A DNA stretch of 64,000 nucleotides from Shimia sp047124445. Its GTDB lineage: Bacteria > Pseudomonadota > Alphaproteobacteria > Rhodobacterales > Rhodobacteraceae. This document shows positions 34,216 to 42,942 of the stretch, one piece after another. The translations under genes were made by a program, and so were the position numbers. The notes beneath the pieces were generated by a model. That model was given only the letters and a program-made list of their open reading frames with translations. It was not told the origin of the DNA and searched no databases. Where the stretch lies: NCBI RefSeq assembly GCF_047124445.1, contig NZ_CP138921.1, positions 3,162,001-3,226,000 on the forward strand, read 5' to 3'. Each line of letters starts with the position of its first letter. Position 1 is the stretch's first letter.

Positions 34216-34380
34216 GGGCATTTCCTCATCATTCACCCCTCGACATTGGCAGAAAAGTGTTAACAAATCCTACACGATAAAATTTGAACTATCTCATTTT
34301 TACTTTTGACGGCATGTTAAGTAGCAAGACCATAGTTGTGTTACGAAAGAAGTCAAAACTTGTGCAAAGGTCAGGGAAGC

Positions 34381-35652
34381 TTGTCGGCCAACACTGTTCA
34401 ATCCGCTGAAAAGACTGACGCGCCTGATGTGGGCGTGATCAAACGTGTGCTGTTGGTCGATGACAGCCGCGTGCAGCGTCGCATCCTGAGCCTGTCGCTC
34501 AAACGGGATGGTTATGATGTGATCGAAGCCGCCTCCGGTCAGGAGGCGCTCGATATTTGTCGTGAAGAACTGCCAGATCTGATTCTATCGGATTGGATGA
34601 TGCCCGGCATGTCCGGTTTGGAATTCTGCCGCGCCTTCCGTGAGCTCAGTACAGACACCTATGGCTACTTCATTCTCCTGACGTCCAAGAGTGAAAAAAC
34701 CGAGGTTGCTCAAGGGTTTGATGCCGGTGCGGATGACTTCTTGACCAAGCCTGTGAACGGCTACGAGCTGCGCGCGCGGATCTCCGCGGCGGAGCGTATC
34801 CTGCGCATGGAGCGGGAACTCACCGATAAGAATAAAGTGATCTCCGAAACGCTGGACGAGCTTCAGCGTTTGTATGACTCGCTGGACAACGACCTGCTCG
34901 CAGCCAAGAAGCTGCAACAATCGCTTGTACCCGAACGGTTCAAGGATTTTGATCGCGGTGCGGTCTCGCTGCTTCTGCAATCCTCGGGCCACGTGGGGGG
35001 AGATCTGGTCGGCCACTATAAAATCAGCGACACACGAATCGGTTTGTATGCAATCGATGTGTCCGGCCATGGAATCAGCTCTGCGTTGATCACGGCGCGA
35101 CTCGCTGGCTACCTATCGGCGACTTCGCCGGAGCATAATGTGGCGATGCAAGTATTGTCGGATGGCAGCACGACTCACCTGCCGCCCGCCGAAGTTGTTG
35201 CACGTCTTAACGAAATCATCCTCGACGAGATGGAGACCGAGCACTACTTCACCATGCTGCTCGCCGATGTCGATCTTGCCACAGGACACGTTATCCTTGC
35301 ACAGGCCGGTCATCCGCATCCCGTGATTCAGCGCGCCGATGGCTCCATCGAGCAAGAAGGCCCCGGTGGTCTGCCGGTTGGCCTGATCCCCGGCGCGGAG
35401 TTCTCGCAGTTCAGCATCGACTTGAACAAAGGCGACCGTCTATTCCTGTTGTCTGATGGCGTGACCGAATGTCCGGACACCGGCAATGGTCTGCTGGGCG
35501 AGGAAGGTCTGGAAGCTCTGATGGTGGATCTGGCCGGTCACGATCTTGAGGACACGCTGCAAGCCATGGTCTGGAAGCTCGACGAGTTCTCCGGTGGCAA
35601 AGGTTTCCCGGATGATGTCTCCGGCATCCTGCTGGAATATCGCGGCGACTAA
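34381..35652 (+). CDS. Response regulator with PP2C-type phosphatase output
   Basis: A receiver domain (VLLVDDSRVQRRIL at about 23-36; phospho-acceptor Asp71 in LILSDWMMPG; FLTKPVN) followed by a linker coiled coil and a PP2C/SpoIIE phosphatase domain (SLVPERF, GGDLVGHY, AIDVSGHGISSALIT, LLSDGVTECPD, PDDVSGILLEY). The layout matches RsbU/RssB-like regulators that act on anti-sigma antagonists in the general stress response. I favour the TTG at 34381 (423 aa) with AGGGAAG just upstream; another TTG at 34336 is possible. It is divergent from the Hpt protein, which could phosphorylate it. Target unknown. Confidence 0.88.
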   Translation: MSANTVQSAEKTDAPDVGVIKRVLLVDDSRVQRRILSLSLKRDGYDVIEAASGQEALDICREELPDLILSDWMMPGMSGLEFCRAFRELSTDTYGYFILLTSKSEKTEVAQGFDAGADDFLTKPVNGYELRARISAAERILRMERELTDKNKVISETLDELQRLYDSLDNDLLAAKKLQQSLVPERFKDFDRGAVSLLLQSSGHVGGDLVGHYKISDTRIGLYAIDVSGHGISSALITARLAGYLSATSPEHNVAMQVLSDGSTTHLPPAEVVARLNEIILDEMETEHYFTMLLADVDLATGHVILAQAGHPHPVIQRADGSIEQEGPGGLPVGLIPGAEFSQFSIDLNKGDRLFLLSDGVTECPDTGNGLLGEEGLEALMVDLAGHDLEDTLQAMVWKLDEFSGGKGFPDDVSGILLEYRGD

Positions 35653-35658
35653 GACACG

Positions 35659-36096
35659 TTACCGCAGAAACTGCGCTGCAAAATGCCGATCTCCTGCGTT
35701 GCCCAGCCGCGCGGTGGCCTCCGCGACGCCCATCCACACTGCTTCATGTCCCGGCTCACTTGGCGGGCCAATCCGCAGGGTGGGTGTTGACACATAGATG
35801 GTACAGAGTTTCTCTGCCCAAAGGTCATACTCCGGCATAAACGTAAACCGCCGAAACGCACCCAACCGGCGCGGCTTGGCAATGCGATAGCCAGTCTCTT
35901 CAAACACCTCCCGCATCAAGGCCACAACCGGGCTTTCCCCCGGATCAATACCGCCACCTGGCAGCTGAAACTCCGGCACAGGTTCCGCTTGATGGGTCAG
36001 CAACATCTGCTCCCCCTTGAGCAGAACCGCATAGGCCCCAGGGCGCAATTTATAGGTCACATCCCGACGCGGCGGTGTTCCGAAACGTGGTATCAT
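35659..36096 (-). CDS. Nudix hydrolase
   Basis: A 145-aa Nudix protein. The Nudix box is GGGIDPGESPVVALMREVFEETGY (given as two parts: GGGIDPGES and REVFEETG) at about 47-70. Upstream ends with YKLRPGAYAVLL. The substrate, a nucleoside diphosphate derivative, cannot be read. It converges on the PP2C gene with only 6 bp between the stops and is divergent from hslO. Confidence 0.9.
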   Translation of the reverse strand: MIPRFGTPPRRDVTYKLRPGAYAVLLKGEQMLLTHQAEPVPEFQLPGGGIDPGESPVVALMREVFEETGYRIAKPRRLGAFRRFTFMPEYDLWAEKLCTIYVSTPTLRIGPPSEPGHEAVWMGVAEATARLGNAGDRHFAAQFLR

Positions 36097-36174
36097 GCGT
36101 GAAACCCCTTTTTATCGCCCTTGCTGGCCCTATATGGTCGCGGTATGGCAAGGGAAGGCCGATAAGGAAACCCC

Positions 36175-37191
36175 ATGAAAGCTGCAAGCACAATTGCCTG
36201 GGACGACACAGTGCTGCCGTTCCAGTTGGACAACTCTGATATTCGCGGGCGCGTGGCCCGTCTTGATGGCGTGCTCTCTGGCGTCCTCAAACAGCATGCC
36301 TATCCGGAAAAGGTAGAGGCGCTGGTGGCCGAGATGGCCCTGCTGACCGCATTGATCGGCCAGACCGTCAGCCTGCGCTGGAAGCTGTCGCTGCAGGTGC
36401 AGACCAACGGCCCGGTGCGGATGATCGCCACCGATTACTACGCGCCGCAAAACGAAGGCGAGGTGGCCCGCATCCGCGCCTACGCCAGCTTTGACGAGGA
36501 GCGCCTGACCGATGGCACCCCGTTTGACCAGCTTGGCAATGGCTACTTTGCGGTGTTGATTGATCAGGGCGACGGCATGAAGCCCTATCAAGGCATCTCC
36601 GGTCTGGTGGGCGGCTCGCTGCAGGCGTCTGCTGAGGCGTATTTTGCCCAGTCTGAACAGCTGGCGACACGCTTCTCGCTGAAGTTTGGCAAATCCACCG
36701 AGCCTGAGGTGGGCGAGCATTGGCGTGCCGGCGGCATCATGCTGCAGCACATGCCCAAGGCCAGCCCCGAAGTGTCTGGTGAAGGCGGCAGTGGCGAAAG
36801 CGGCTACTTGCTGGCCAAAGACGTGGTCAATGAGGAAGACTCCGAGAACTGGAACCGCGCCAACATCCTGCTGGATTCGGTGGAAGATCTGGAAATGATC
36901 GGCCCCTCTGTGCCGCCAACCGATCTCTTGGTGCGTCTGTTTCATGAGGAAGCGCCGCGGGTTTATGATGCGCAGTCGGTCAAATTTGGCTGCACCTGTT
37001 CCGAAGAACGCGTGCGCCAGTCCCTGTCGATCTATTCGGCACGGGACATCGAAAAGATGACCACGCCAGAGGGCCGTGTAACGGCGGACTGTCAGTTCTG
37101 TGGCACGCACTACGATCTGGATCCGGCCACCGTGGGCATGCCGCCCAAGGATCGTTCCAAAGGCGGCAGCGCTGATGCCGCAGGCGCCTGA
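36175..37191 (+). CDS. hslO: Hsp33 redox-regulated chaperone
   Basis: Holdase activated by oxidative unfolding. The C-terminal zinc site has GCTCSEERV and DCQFCGTHY (Cys-x-Cys and Cys-x2-Cys, about residues 278-310), which form disulfides on activation. The N-terminal domain starts at about 15 with DTVLPFQL and includes LVGGSLQASAEAYFAQSEQ. At 338 aa it is longer than the E. coli protein by about 45 residues, the extra being in the segment around 180-240 (GEGGSGESGYL). The stop is overlapped by the Nudix gene downstream. Confidence 0.95.
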   Translation: MKAASTIAWDDTVLPFQLDNSDIRGRVARLDGVLSGVLKQHAYPEKVEALVAEMALLTALIGQTVSLRWKLSLQVQTNGPVRMIATDYYAPQNEGEVARIRAYASFDEERLTDGTPFDQLGNGYFAVLIDQGDGMKPYQGISGLVGGSLQASAEAYFAQSEQLATRFSLKFGKSTEPEVGEHWRAGGIMLQHMPKASPEVSGEGGSGESGYLLAKDVVNEEDSENWNRANILLDSVEDLEMIGPSVPPTDLLVRLFHEEAPRVYDAQSVKFGCTCSEERVRQSLSIYSARDIEKMTTPEGRVTADCQFCGTHYDLDPATVGMPPKDRSKGGSADAAGA

Positions 37192-37783
37192 TCCGCTTCA
37201 AAACATCAAGGCCGCGCTGTCTCGGGAGAGCGCGGCCTCTTCTGATTTTGATCTCAACCCCGATGTGGTTTTGCCCAAGGGCCGTAAACTGCGCCCCGCA
37301 GGCGTGCTTGTGCCGATTGAGGTCAAACAAAACATCCCCCATGTCATCCTGACCAAACGCGCCAGTCACCTGAAACACCATCCGGGGCAGATTTCCTTTC
37401 CCGGGGGCAAGCAGGATGAGGGTGATGCAGACGTGATCGCCGCCGCCCTGCGCGAAGCGCGGGAAGAGATTGGTCTACCGTCCAACCATGTCGATGTACT
37501 AGGCACCTTGCCCACGCATGAAACCGTCACAAGCTTCATGATCACACCGGTTTTAGGCCATGTTAGAGACGCTTTTGACGTAATCCCGGAGCCCGGCGAG
37601 GTCGAAGAAGTCTTCTCCGTTCCGCTGGCCCATGTGACCGACCCGGCGTTCTTCTCGATCCAATCCCGTCGCTGGCAAGGCCAACGCCGCCATTACTTCA
37701 CCGTGCCCTTTGGCCCCTATTACATCTGGGGTGCCACCGCCCGCATTTTGCGTGGTTTGGCAGAGCGGGTGTCTGGCACATGA
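37175..37783 (+). CDS. Nudix hydrolase, coenzyme A pyrophosphatase type
   Basis: A Nudix protein of the NudL/CoA pyrophosphatase group (PROSITE-type motif LLTKRA before the box). The CoA-specific segment VILTKRASHLKHHPGQISFPGGK precedes the Nudix box residues GGKQDEGD and REAREEIGL. I chose ATG 37175 (202 aa), overlapping the last 17 nt of hslO. Its stop overlaps the CCA-adding enzyme start (ATGA). Probably hydrolyses CoA or its oxidised forms; specificity is inferred. Confidence 0.88.
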   Translation: MPQAPDPLQNIKAALSRESAASSDFDLNPDVVLPKGRKLRPAGVLVPIEVKQNIPHVILTKRASHLKHHPGQISFPGGKQDEGDADVIAAALREAREEIGLPSNHVDVLGTLPTHETVTSFMITPVLGHVRDAFDVIPEPGEVEEVFSVPLAHVTDPAFFSIQSRRWQGQRRHYFTVPFGPYYIWGATARILRGLAERVSGT

Positions 37784-38937
37784 AAGTCACCGGAGATTGG
37801 CTCACGGCTGCGCCAACACAGGCGGTTTGCGCCATGTTAGAGACACGTGGACACCAAGCCTTGCTGGTGGGCGGTTGCGTACGCAACGCGCTTTTGGGCG
37901 CGCCGGTGAATGACATTGACATCTCTACCGATGCGCGCCCGGAGCGGGTAATGGAACTTGCCAAAGACGCTGGGCTCAACGCGATCCCCACCGGCATCGA
38001 CCACGGCACCATCACGGTGGTGGCCGACGGCATCCCACACGAAATCACCACTTTCCGCCATGATGTGGAAACCGATGGCCGCCGCGCGGTTGTCGCCTTC
38101 TCCGACAATGTCGAAGACGATGCCCACCGCCGCGACTTCACCATGAACGCGCTTTATGCTCGATCTGACGGCACCGTGGTGGACCCCTTGGGTGGCATTG
38201 AAGATCTCAAAGCCCGCCGCCTGCGCTTCATCGACAACGCTGAGGATCGCATCCGCGAAGACTACCTGCGCATCCTGCGATACTTCCGCTTTCACGCCTA
38301 TTACGGTGACCCGGCCGAAGGCATGGACCCCGACGCGCTCGCGGCCATCGCGGCCAACATCGACGGTCTGTCTTCTCTGTCTCGTGAGCGAGTCGGTAGC
38401 GAGACCATAAAGCTGATGGGTGCCCCTGATCCGGCCCCGGCTGTGGCGGCCATGCGCCAGACCGGTGCCCTGACAGCCATCCTTCCTGGCACGGATGACC
38501 GCGCTTTGGCGCCCCTCGTGCATCTGGAAGAGATGCATGCTGTGGCCATAGACCCAATCCGCCGCCTGACGGTTTTGGGTGGCGACAACATTGCCGAGAC
38601 ACTTCGACTATCCAAAAAGGCTGCGCGCCATCGAGACGTGCTGCGCAACGGGATTGGATCGTCCGAACCCCCCGGCGCGCTGGGCTACCACCACGGCGCC
38701 GAGGCGGCGACGTCCATCTTGCTCTTGCGCGCGGCTGTTTTTGAAATGCCGCTGATGCCGGATGATCTGGCCGCCGCGCAAAACGGCGCGAAGGCGCAGT
38801 TCCCGATCCGCCCGACGGACCTGATCGCGCGCTTTCAGGGCGCGGCGCTGGGCCGCGCGCTCAAAGAGCTCGAATCACGTTGGATCGCGTCCGGCTTCGC
38901 GCTGACAAAGCCCGAGCTTCTGGACTCGCTGTCCTGA
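37780..38937 (+). CDS. cca: CCA tRNA nucleotidyltransferase / poly(A)-polymerase family
   Basis: Adds or repairs the 3' CCA of tRNAs (or adds A tails). The nucleotidyltransferase head has LLVGGCVRNALLGAPVNDIDISTDARPE with the catalytic Asp pair DID at about 47-49, ITTFRHDV and RRDFTMNAL. The neck follows with RIREDYLRILRYFRFH. At 385 aa it fits alphaproteobacterial class II CCA enzymes. The ATGA overlap with the Nudix gene implies an operon hslO-Nudix-cca. Confidence 0.93.
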   Translation: MKVTGDWLTAAPTQAVCAMLETRGHQALLVGGCVRNALLGAPVNDIDISTDARPERVMELAKDAGLNAIPTGIDHGTITVVADGIPHEITTFRHDVETDGRRAVVAFSDNVEDDAHRRDFTMNALYARSDGTVVDPLGGIEDLKARRLRFIDNAEDRIREDYLRILRYFRFHAYYGDPAEGMDPDALAAIAANIDGLSSLSRERVGSETIKLMGAPDPAPAVAAMRQTGALTAILPGTDDRALAPLVHLEEMHAVAIDPIRRLTVLGGDNIAETLRLSKKAARHRDVLRNGIGSSEPPGALGYHHGAEAATSILLLRAAVFEMPLMPDDLAAAQNGAKAQFPIRPTDLIARFQGAALGRALKELESRWIASGFALTKPELLDSLS

Positions 38938-39052
38938 CGCCATCCCGCTGATCCGGCCTGCGTGTTGCGTCGCCAGATCGCGCAACACCTTGCGCACGTT
39001 GTGTTTACCCGCTCCGCCGCCACAAGGGCCGCACCTCCGCGAAACAGTCAAA

Positions 39053-39071
39053 ATACCGACACAATACCGAC
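39053..39071. promoter_or_regulatory. Direct repeat ATACCGAC (two copies, 11-bp period)
   Basis: ATACCGAC occurs at 39053-39060 and 39064-39071. The core ACCGACACAATACCGA (39055-39070) matches the site at 23719-23734 in 15 of 16 bases. A regulator binding one face of the helix is a reasonable guess. Confidence 0.3.
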
Positions 39072-39155
39072 GTGCCGAAGGTCTGGTAAATCATAGGTTG
39101 ACGCAAACGCAACACTGCGCCAGCATGCCGACAGCTCAAACATGAGAGGGAGTGC

Positions 39156-39185
39156 ATGATGTATCGCGGGATCTGGTTTTCATAA
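39156..39185 (+). CDS. Possible leader peptide MMYRGIWFS
   Basis: A nine-codon frame (stop TAA at 39183) starts 4 nt after GAGAGGGAG, one of the best Shine-Dalgarno sequences in the window. It lies 80 nt upstream of the ABC exporter start, and a near-perfect hairpin follows at 39191-39212. Translation of such a short frame can regulate a downstream gene. It could also be spurious. Confidence 0.35.
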   Translation: MMYRGIWFS

Positions 39186-39264
39186 GCCTATCTGACCGCT
39201 GTGGCGGCCAGAGATGGCAAGTCACTTCATTTTGCACAATCCACTGTTTTTTCAGGACATTCTC

Positions 39265-41106
39265 ATGTTCAAGTTCTTCGAGACCCTTGTTGACCCTTAT
39301 TGCGACTACGACGAAGTAGATACGCCCCCCACCAAACTGTGGCCTTTCATGCGCGACTACGCGCAGCCGTTCCGCAAAGTCTTTGTTTTTGCTACGATAA
39401 TGTCGATCATTGTGGCCGCGGTAGAGATCGGTCTAATCGCCTATATGGGCCGAATTGTGGACCTGCTGAGTGGCGATCCCTCCCAGGTTTGGGCCAACCA
39501 CGGCACCGAGTTCATCTTGGTGATCCTCTTTGTGCTTTTCCTGCGCCCTGCGCTGCAAGCCTTTGACGTGCTCCTGCTCAACAACACGGTGCTGCCAAAC
39601 TTCGGCACTCTGATCCGCTGGCGGGCCCATAAACATGTTTTGCGTCAATCGGTTGGCTGGTTTGAAAACGACTTCGCAGGCCGCATTGCCAATCGGATTA
39701 TGCAGACGCCCCCGGCGGCTGGCGAAGCGGTGTTTCAGGTGTTTGACGCCATCACCTTCTCCATCGCCTATGTGGTTGGTGCGGCGATCCTTTTGGCCGA
39801 CGCCGACCCGCGTTTGGTGCTGCCGATGCTGGGCTGGTTGGTGCTCTACGGTTTCTTGGTGAAATGGACCGTGAAGCGCGTTGGCCCTGCGTCTCAAAAA
39901 GCCTCTGATGCGCGCTCCAAAGTTACCGGTCGTGTTGTGGATGCCTATACCAACATCCACTCGGTGAAGCTCTTTGCGCATAACAAGCGCGAGCTGGATT
40001 ATGCCAAGGAAGCCATTGAATACTCACGCGAAACCTTTCAGGCGGAGATGCGCATCTTCACCTTGATGGATGTGATGTTGGTCATGTTAAACGGCCTGCT
40101 GATCGTGAGTGTGGTGGGCTGGGCCATCTGGCTCTGGATGCAAGGCTTGGCCAGCGTCGGCGTGGTCGCAGCCGCCACCGCTTTGAGCCTGCGTCTGAAC
40201 GCGATGACTGGCTGGATCATGTGGGCGTTGACCTCTTTCTTCCGTCAGCTCGGCGTTGTGGCCGAAGGCATGGAAACCATCGCCCAACCGATTGATTTGG
40301 TTGATGCTTCCAGCGCCAAGCCGCTTGATTTTGCCGATGGCAAAATTGAACTGCAGCAGCTTACGCACCACTACGGTCGTGACAGCGGTGGTTTGGACAA
40401 TATCTCGCTGACCATCGCTCCAGGTGAAAAAGTGGGGCTGATCGGCCGCTCCGGCGCGGGCAAGTCCACTTTGGTGAAGCTGCTTTTGCGATTCTATGAC
40501 GCCGAAAAAGGGCAAATTCTGATTGATGGTCAAGACATTGCCTCGGTCACGCAAAACAGCCTGCGCGACAAAATTGGCATGGTGCAACAGGACAGTTCGC
40601 TGCTGCATCGGTCTGTTCGCGATAACTTGCTATACGGTCGTCCAGACGCCTCAGAAGCGGACATGATCGCAGCGGCACAGAAAGCAGAAGCGCATGACTT
40701 CATTCTGGATCTTGAGGATCCGCAAGGGCGCACCGGTTACGATGCGCATGTCGGCGAGCGCGGCGTAAAACTCTCCGGTGGTCAGCGTCAGCGCATCACT
40801 CTGGCGCGTGTGATCCTGAAAGATGCGCCGATTCTGCTGCTGGATGAGGCCACCAGCGCCTTGGACAGCGAGGTTGAGGCCGCGATTCAGCGCACGCTTT
40901 ATGGCATGATGGCGGGCAAAACCGTGATCGCCATTGCGCACCGCCTGTCCACGATTGCGGAGATGGACCGCATTCTGGTGCTGGATCAGGGCCGTATTGT
41001 GGAGCAGGGCAGCCATGCTGAACTGCTGGCGCAAAATGGCCTCTACGCTGGCTTCTGGGCGCGTCAGTCCGGTGGCTTCCTGAATGCCGATGAGGCGGCG
41101 GAGTAA
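39265..41106 (+). CDS. ABC exporter, fused permease and ATP-binding protein
   Basis: MsbA/multidrug-type half transporter. The N-terminal TMD has about six helices over residues 40-330; the ATPase follows with Walker A GRSGAGKSTLVKLLL (about 400), signature LSGGQRQRITLARVILKDAPILLLDEATSALD, and the His switch AHRLSTI. I chose ATG 39265 (613 aa), with AGGA 8 nt upstream; the in-frame start at 39214 lacks one. Substrate unknown: lipid, drug or peptide. Possibly regulated by the leader region upstream. The stop is 12 bp before the hairpin at the rlmD-like gene. Confidence 0.92.
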   Translation: MFKFFETLVDPYCDYDEVDTPPTKLWPFMRDYAQPFRKVFVFATIMSIIVAAVEIGLIAYMGRIVDLLSGDPSQVWANHGTEFILVILFVLFLRPALQAFDVLLLNNTVLPNFGTLIRWRAHKHVLRQSVGWFENDFAGRIANRIMQTPPAAGEAVFQVFDAITFSIAYVVGAAILLADADPRLVLPMLGWLVLYGFLVKWTVKRVGPASQKASDARSKVTGRVVDAYTNIHSVKLFAHNKRELDYAKEAIEYSRETFQAEMRIFTLMDVMLVMLNGLLIVSVVGWAIWLWMQGLASVGVVAAATALSLRLNAMTGWIMWALTSFFRQLGVVAEGMETIAQPIDLVDASSAKPLDFADGKIELQQLTHHYGRDSGGLDNISLTIAPGEKVGLIGRSGAGKSTLVKLLLRFYDAEKGQILIDGQDIASVTQNSLRDKIGMVQQDSSLLHRSVRDNLLYGRPDASEADMIAAAQKAEAHDFILDLEDPQGRTGYDAHVGERGVKLSGGQRQRITLARVILKDAPILLLDEATSALDSEVEAAIQRTLYGMMAGKTVIAIAHRLSTIAEMDRILVLDQGRIVEQGSHAELLAQNGLYAGFWARQSGGFLNADEAAE

Positions 41107-41117
41107 AGTTTGACCTT

Positions 41118-41146
41118 ATGCCCGTCCCCCACTAAGGGACGGGCAT
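41118..41146 (+). promoter_or_regulatory. Hairpin burying the ribosome site and start of the RNA methyltransferase gene
   Basis: A perfect 11-bp stem (ATGCCCGTCCC with GGGACGGGCAT), loop CCACTAA, spans 41118-41146. The Shine-Dalgarno AAGGGA and the ATG at 41145 lie in its 3' arm. It has no T-run, so it is not an ordinary terminator. It could repress translation until unfolded. Confidence 0.55.
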
Positions 41147-42359
41147 GAGCCAGATTGAGATCCAGCGTTTGGGGCTGCACGGCGACGGGATCGCCGATGG
41201 CCCAATCTATGCCCCGTTGACCCTGCCCGGCGAGACCGTGGAGGGGGACATTGACGGCGACCGCCTGAGCAACATGCGGGTGGTGACCCCGTCAGAGCAC
41301 CGGGTGAAAGCACCCTGCCGCCACTTCAAATCTTGTGGCGGATGCCAGTTGCAACATGCCTCTGACGCGTTCCTCGCGGACTGGAAAGTGGAGGTGGTGC
41401 GCCAGGCGCTTGCGGCGCAAGGTCTGGAAACAGATTTGCGCCCGATTGCGACCTCCTCGGCCAACTCCCGCCGCCGCGCTGTGTTCTCAGCCCGGCGCAC
41501 GAAGAAGGCGGCCTTGGTTGGGTTTCATGCCCGCGCGTCCGACGTCATCGTCGAGGTTCCGGATTGCCAACTTCTACATCCGGACCTTTTGCCTGCCCGT
41601 GATGTGATTGCGCACCTGGCCCAGATTGGCGGATCGCGCAAAGGCGAGTTAAGCGCGACGGTCACGCTGTCTGATGCAGGACTGGACCTGTCCATTGTCG
41701 GCGGCAAAGAGTTGGACGGCCCGCTGCTTGCGCGGATGGCGCAGGAGGTGGAGCGGTTCAAGCTGGCCCGTCTGACGTGGGATGGAGAGGTGATTGCTAC
41801 CCGTGTTTCCCCTGCTCAAAGCTTTGGCGCTGCCTCCGTTGTGCCGCCGCCCGGTGCGTTCTTGCAGGCCACAAAAGAAGGTGAGTCGGCGCTACTAAAC
41901 GCAGTGGAAACCGCAATCACCCAAGGCGATTGTGGCATCGATCTCTTTGCGGGATCAGGCACGTTCACACTGCCCTTGGCGGCTCAGTACCAAATGCATG
42001 GTGTTGAATGTGAGAAGGCCATGATCCAGGCTTTGGATGCCGGGTGGCGCAAATCTCAAGGCCTCAAACAAGTGACTTCCGAGGCACGGGATCTGTTCCG
42101 CAATCCGATTGTGGCAGAAGACCTTGACTATGACTTTGCGGTGATCGACCCGCCGCGCGCCGGAGCTGAGGCACAAGTCGCGGAGCTGGCAAAATCCGAC
42201 CTGGCAGAGATCGCTTATGTGTCGTGCAACCCTGTGACCTTTGCGCGGGATGCGGCTGTTCTGAGTAAGGCGGGCTACCACCTGGACTGGGTACAAACCG
42301 TTGATCAATTCCGCTGGTCCAGTCATGTGGAATTGGCTTCAAGGTTTGTTCGGAAATAG
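41145..42359 (+). CDS. RlmD/TrmA-family RNA 5-methyluracil methyltransferase
   Basis: Predicted SAM-dependent C5-uracil methyltransferase of rRNA or tRNA. An iron-sulfur cluster motif CRHFKSCGGCQLQH (Cys-x5-Cys-x2-Cys; about 61-74), with a further Cys in VPDCQLLH, is typical. The catalytic domain has GIDLFAGSGTFTLPLA, FAVIDPPRAG and the nucleophile YVSCNPVTFARD. At 404 aa it fits RlmD or the RlmC/TrmA subgroup; which base is modified cannot be told. The start lies in a hairpin stem. Confidence 0.9.
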   Translation: MSQIEIQRLGLHGDGIADGPIYAPLTLPGETVEGDIDGDRLSNMRVVTPSEHRVKAPCRHFKSCGGCQLQHASDAFLADWKVEVVRQALAAQGLETDLRPIATSSANSRRRAVFSARRTKKAALVGFHARASDVIVEVPDCQLLHPDLLPARDVIAHLAQIGGSRKGELSATVTLSDAGLDLSIVGGKELDGPLLARMAQEVERFKLARLTWDGEVIATRVSPAQSFGAASVVPPPGAFLQATKEGESALLNAVETAITQGDCGIDLFAGSGTFTLPLAAQYQMHGVECEKAMIQALDAGWRKSQGLKQVTSEARDLFRNPIVAEDLDYDFAVIDPPRAGAEAQVAELAKSDLAEIAYVSCNPVTFARDAAVLSKAGYHLDWVQTVDQFRWSSHVELASRFVRK

Positions 42360-42444
42360 CTGCTATCACGCAGCCGTGAGAGGCCAAAACGGCCAAAATC
42401 TGTTAGAAGACCTCAAAATGAGGCAGGGTACATAAAGGACCTAC

Positions 42445-42942
42445 ATGATGCGTTTGGTTTCCGCGTTGTTGATTGCGGTTTTGACGTTTGGCTTGGCGAG
42501 CTGTTCCAGTAAATTTATGCGATACAACGGGCCGGAAGTGACCCGCGTTGCCGTGTTTAAAGAGCAGCGTAAACTCTATCTGATGCACCACGATAAGGTG
42601 TTGAAATCTTACGATATGCACCTGGGCTTCCAGCCGGTTGGCCATAAGCAGGTGGAAGGTGACGGCAAGACACCAGAGGGCGATTACTACATCGACCGCC
42701 GCAATCCTAACAGCCAGTTCTACCTGTCGATTGGCGTGTCCTACCCCAACGCTGCGGATCGTGCGAATGCGGCTGCATTGGGTAAATCACCCGGCGGCGA
42801 TATCTTCATCCACGGACGCCCCAAGAAGTATCGGGACGGCAAAGACGATTGGACCGCGGGCTGTATCGCGGTCACGGATCGGGAAATGCGCGAGATCTAC
42901 GCGATGGTGAACAACGGCACCGTTATCTCGATTTACCCCTGA
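42445..42942 (+). CDS. L,D-transpeptidase lipoprotein (YkuD domain)
   Basis: Cell-wall remodelling enzyme: YkuD domain with IHGRPKKYRDG and the catalytic cysteine in WTAGCIAV (about 140). The N-terminus MMRLVSALLIAVLTFGLASC is a lipoprotein signal with the lipidated Cys20, so it sits in the periplasm on a membrane. Start ATG 42445, with AAAGGA 7 nt upstream; ATG 42448 is also possible. At 165 aa it is compact. Its 3' end overlaps the convergent CAP gene by 10 bp. It may crosslink peptidoglycan by 3-3 bonds or attach outer-membrane proteins. Confidence 0.92.
   Translation: MMRLVSALLIAVLTFGLASCSSKFMRYNGPEVTRVAVFKEQRKLYLMHHDKVLKSYDMHLGFQPVGHKQVEGDGKTPEGDYYIDRRNPNSQFYLSIGVSYPNAADRANAAALGKSPGGDIFIHGRPKKYRDGKDDWTAGCIAVTDREMREIYAMVNNGTVISIYP

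Larger units (their letters stand above)
38938..39264. other. Intergenic region with leader peptide and direct repeats
   Basis: About 327 bp upstream of the ABC exporter without a full gene. It holds the direct repeat ATACCGAC at 39053-39060 and 39064-39071, a 9-codon reading frame with a strong Shine-Dalgarno (39156-39185) and a hairpin (39191-39199 with 39204-39212). These look like regulatory elements for the downstream ABC gene. No terminator for cca is seen. Confidence 0.45.
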
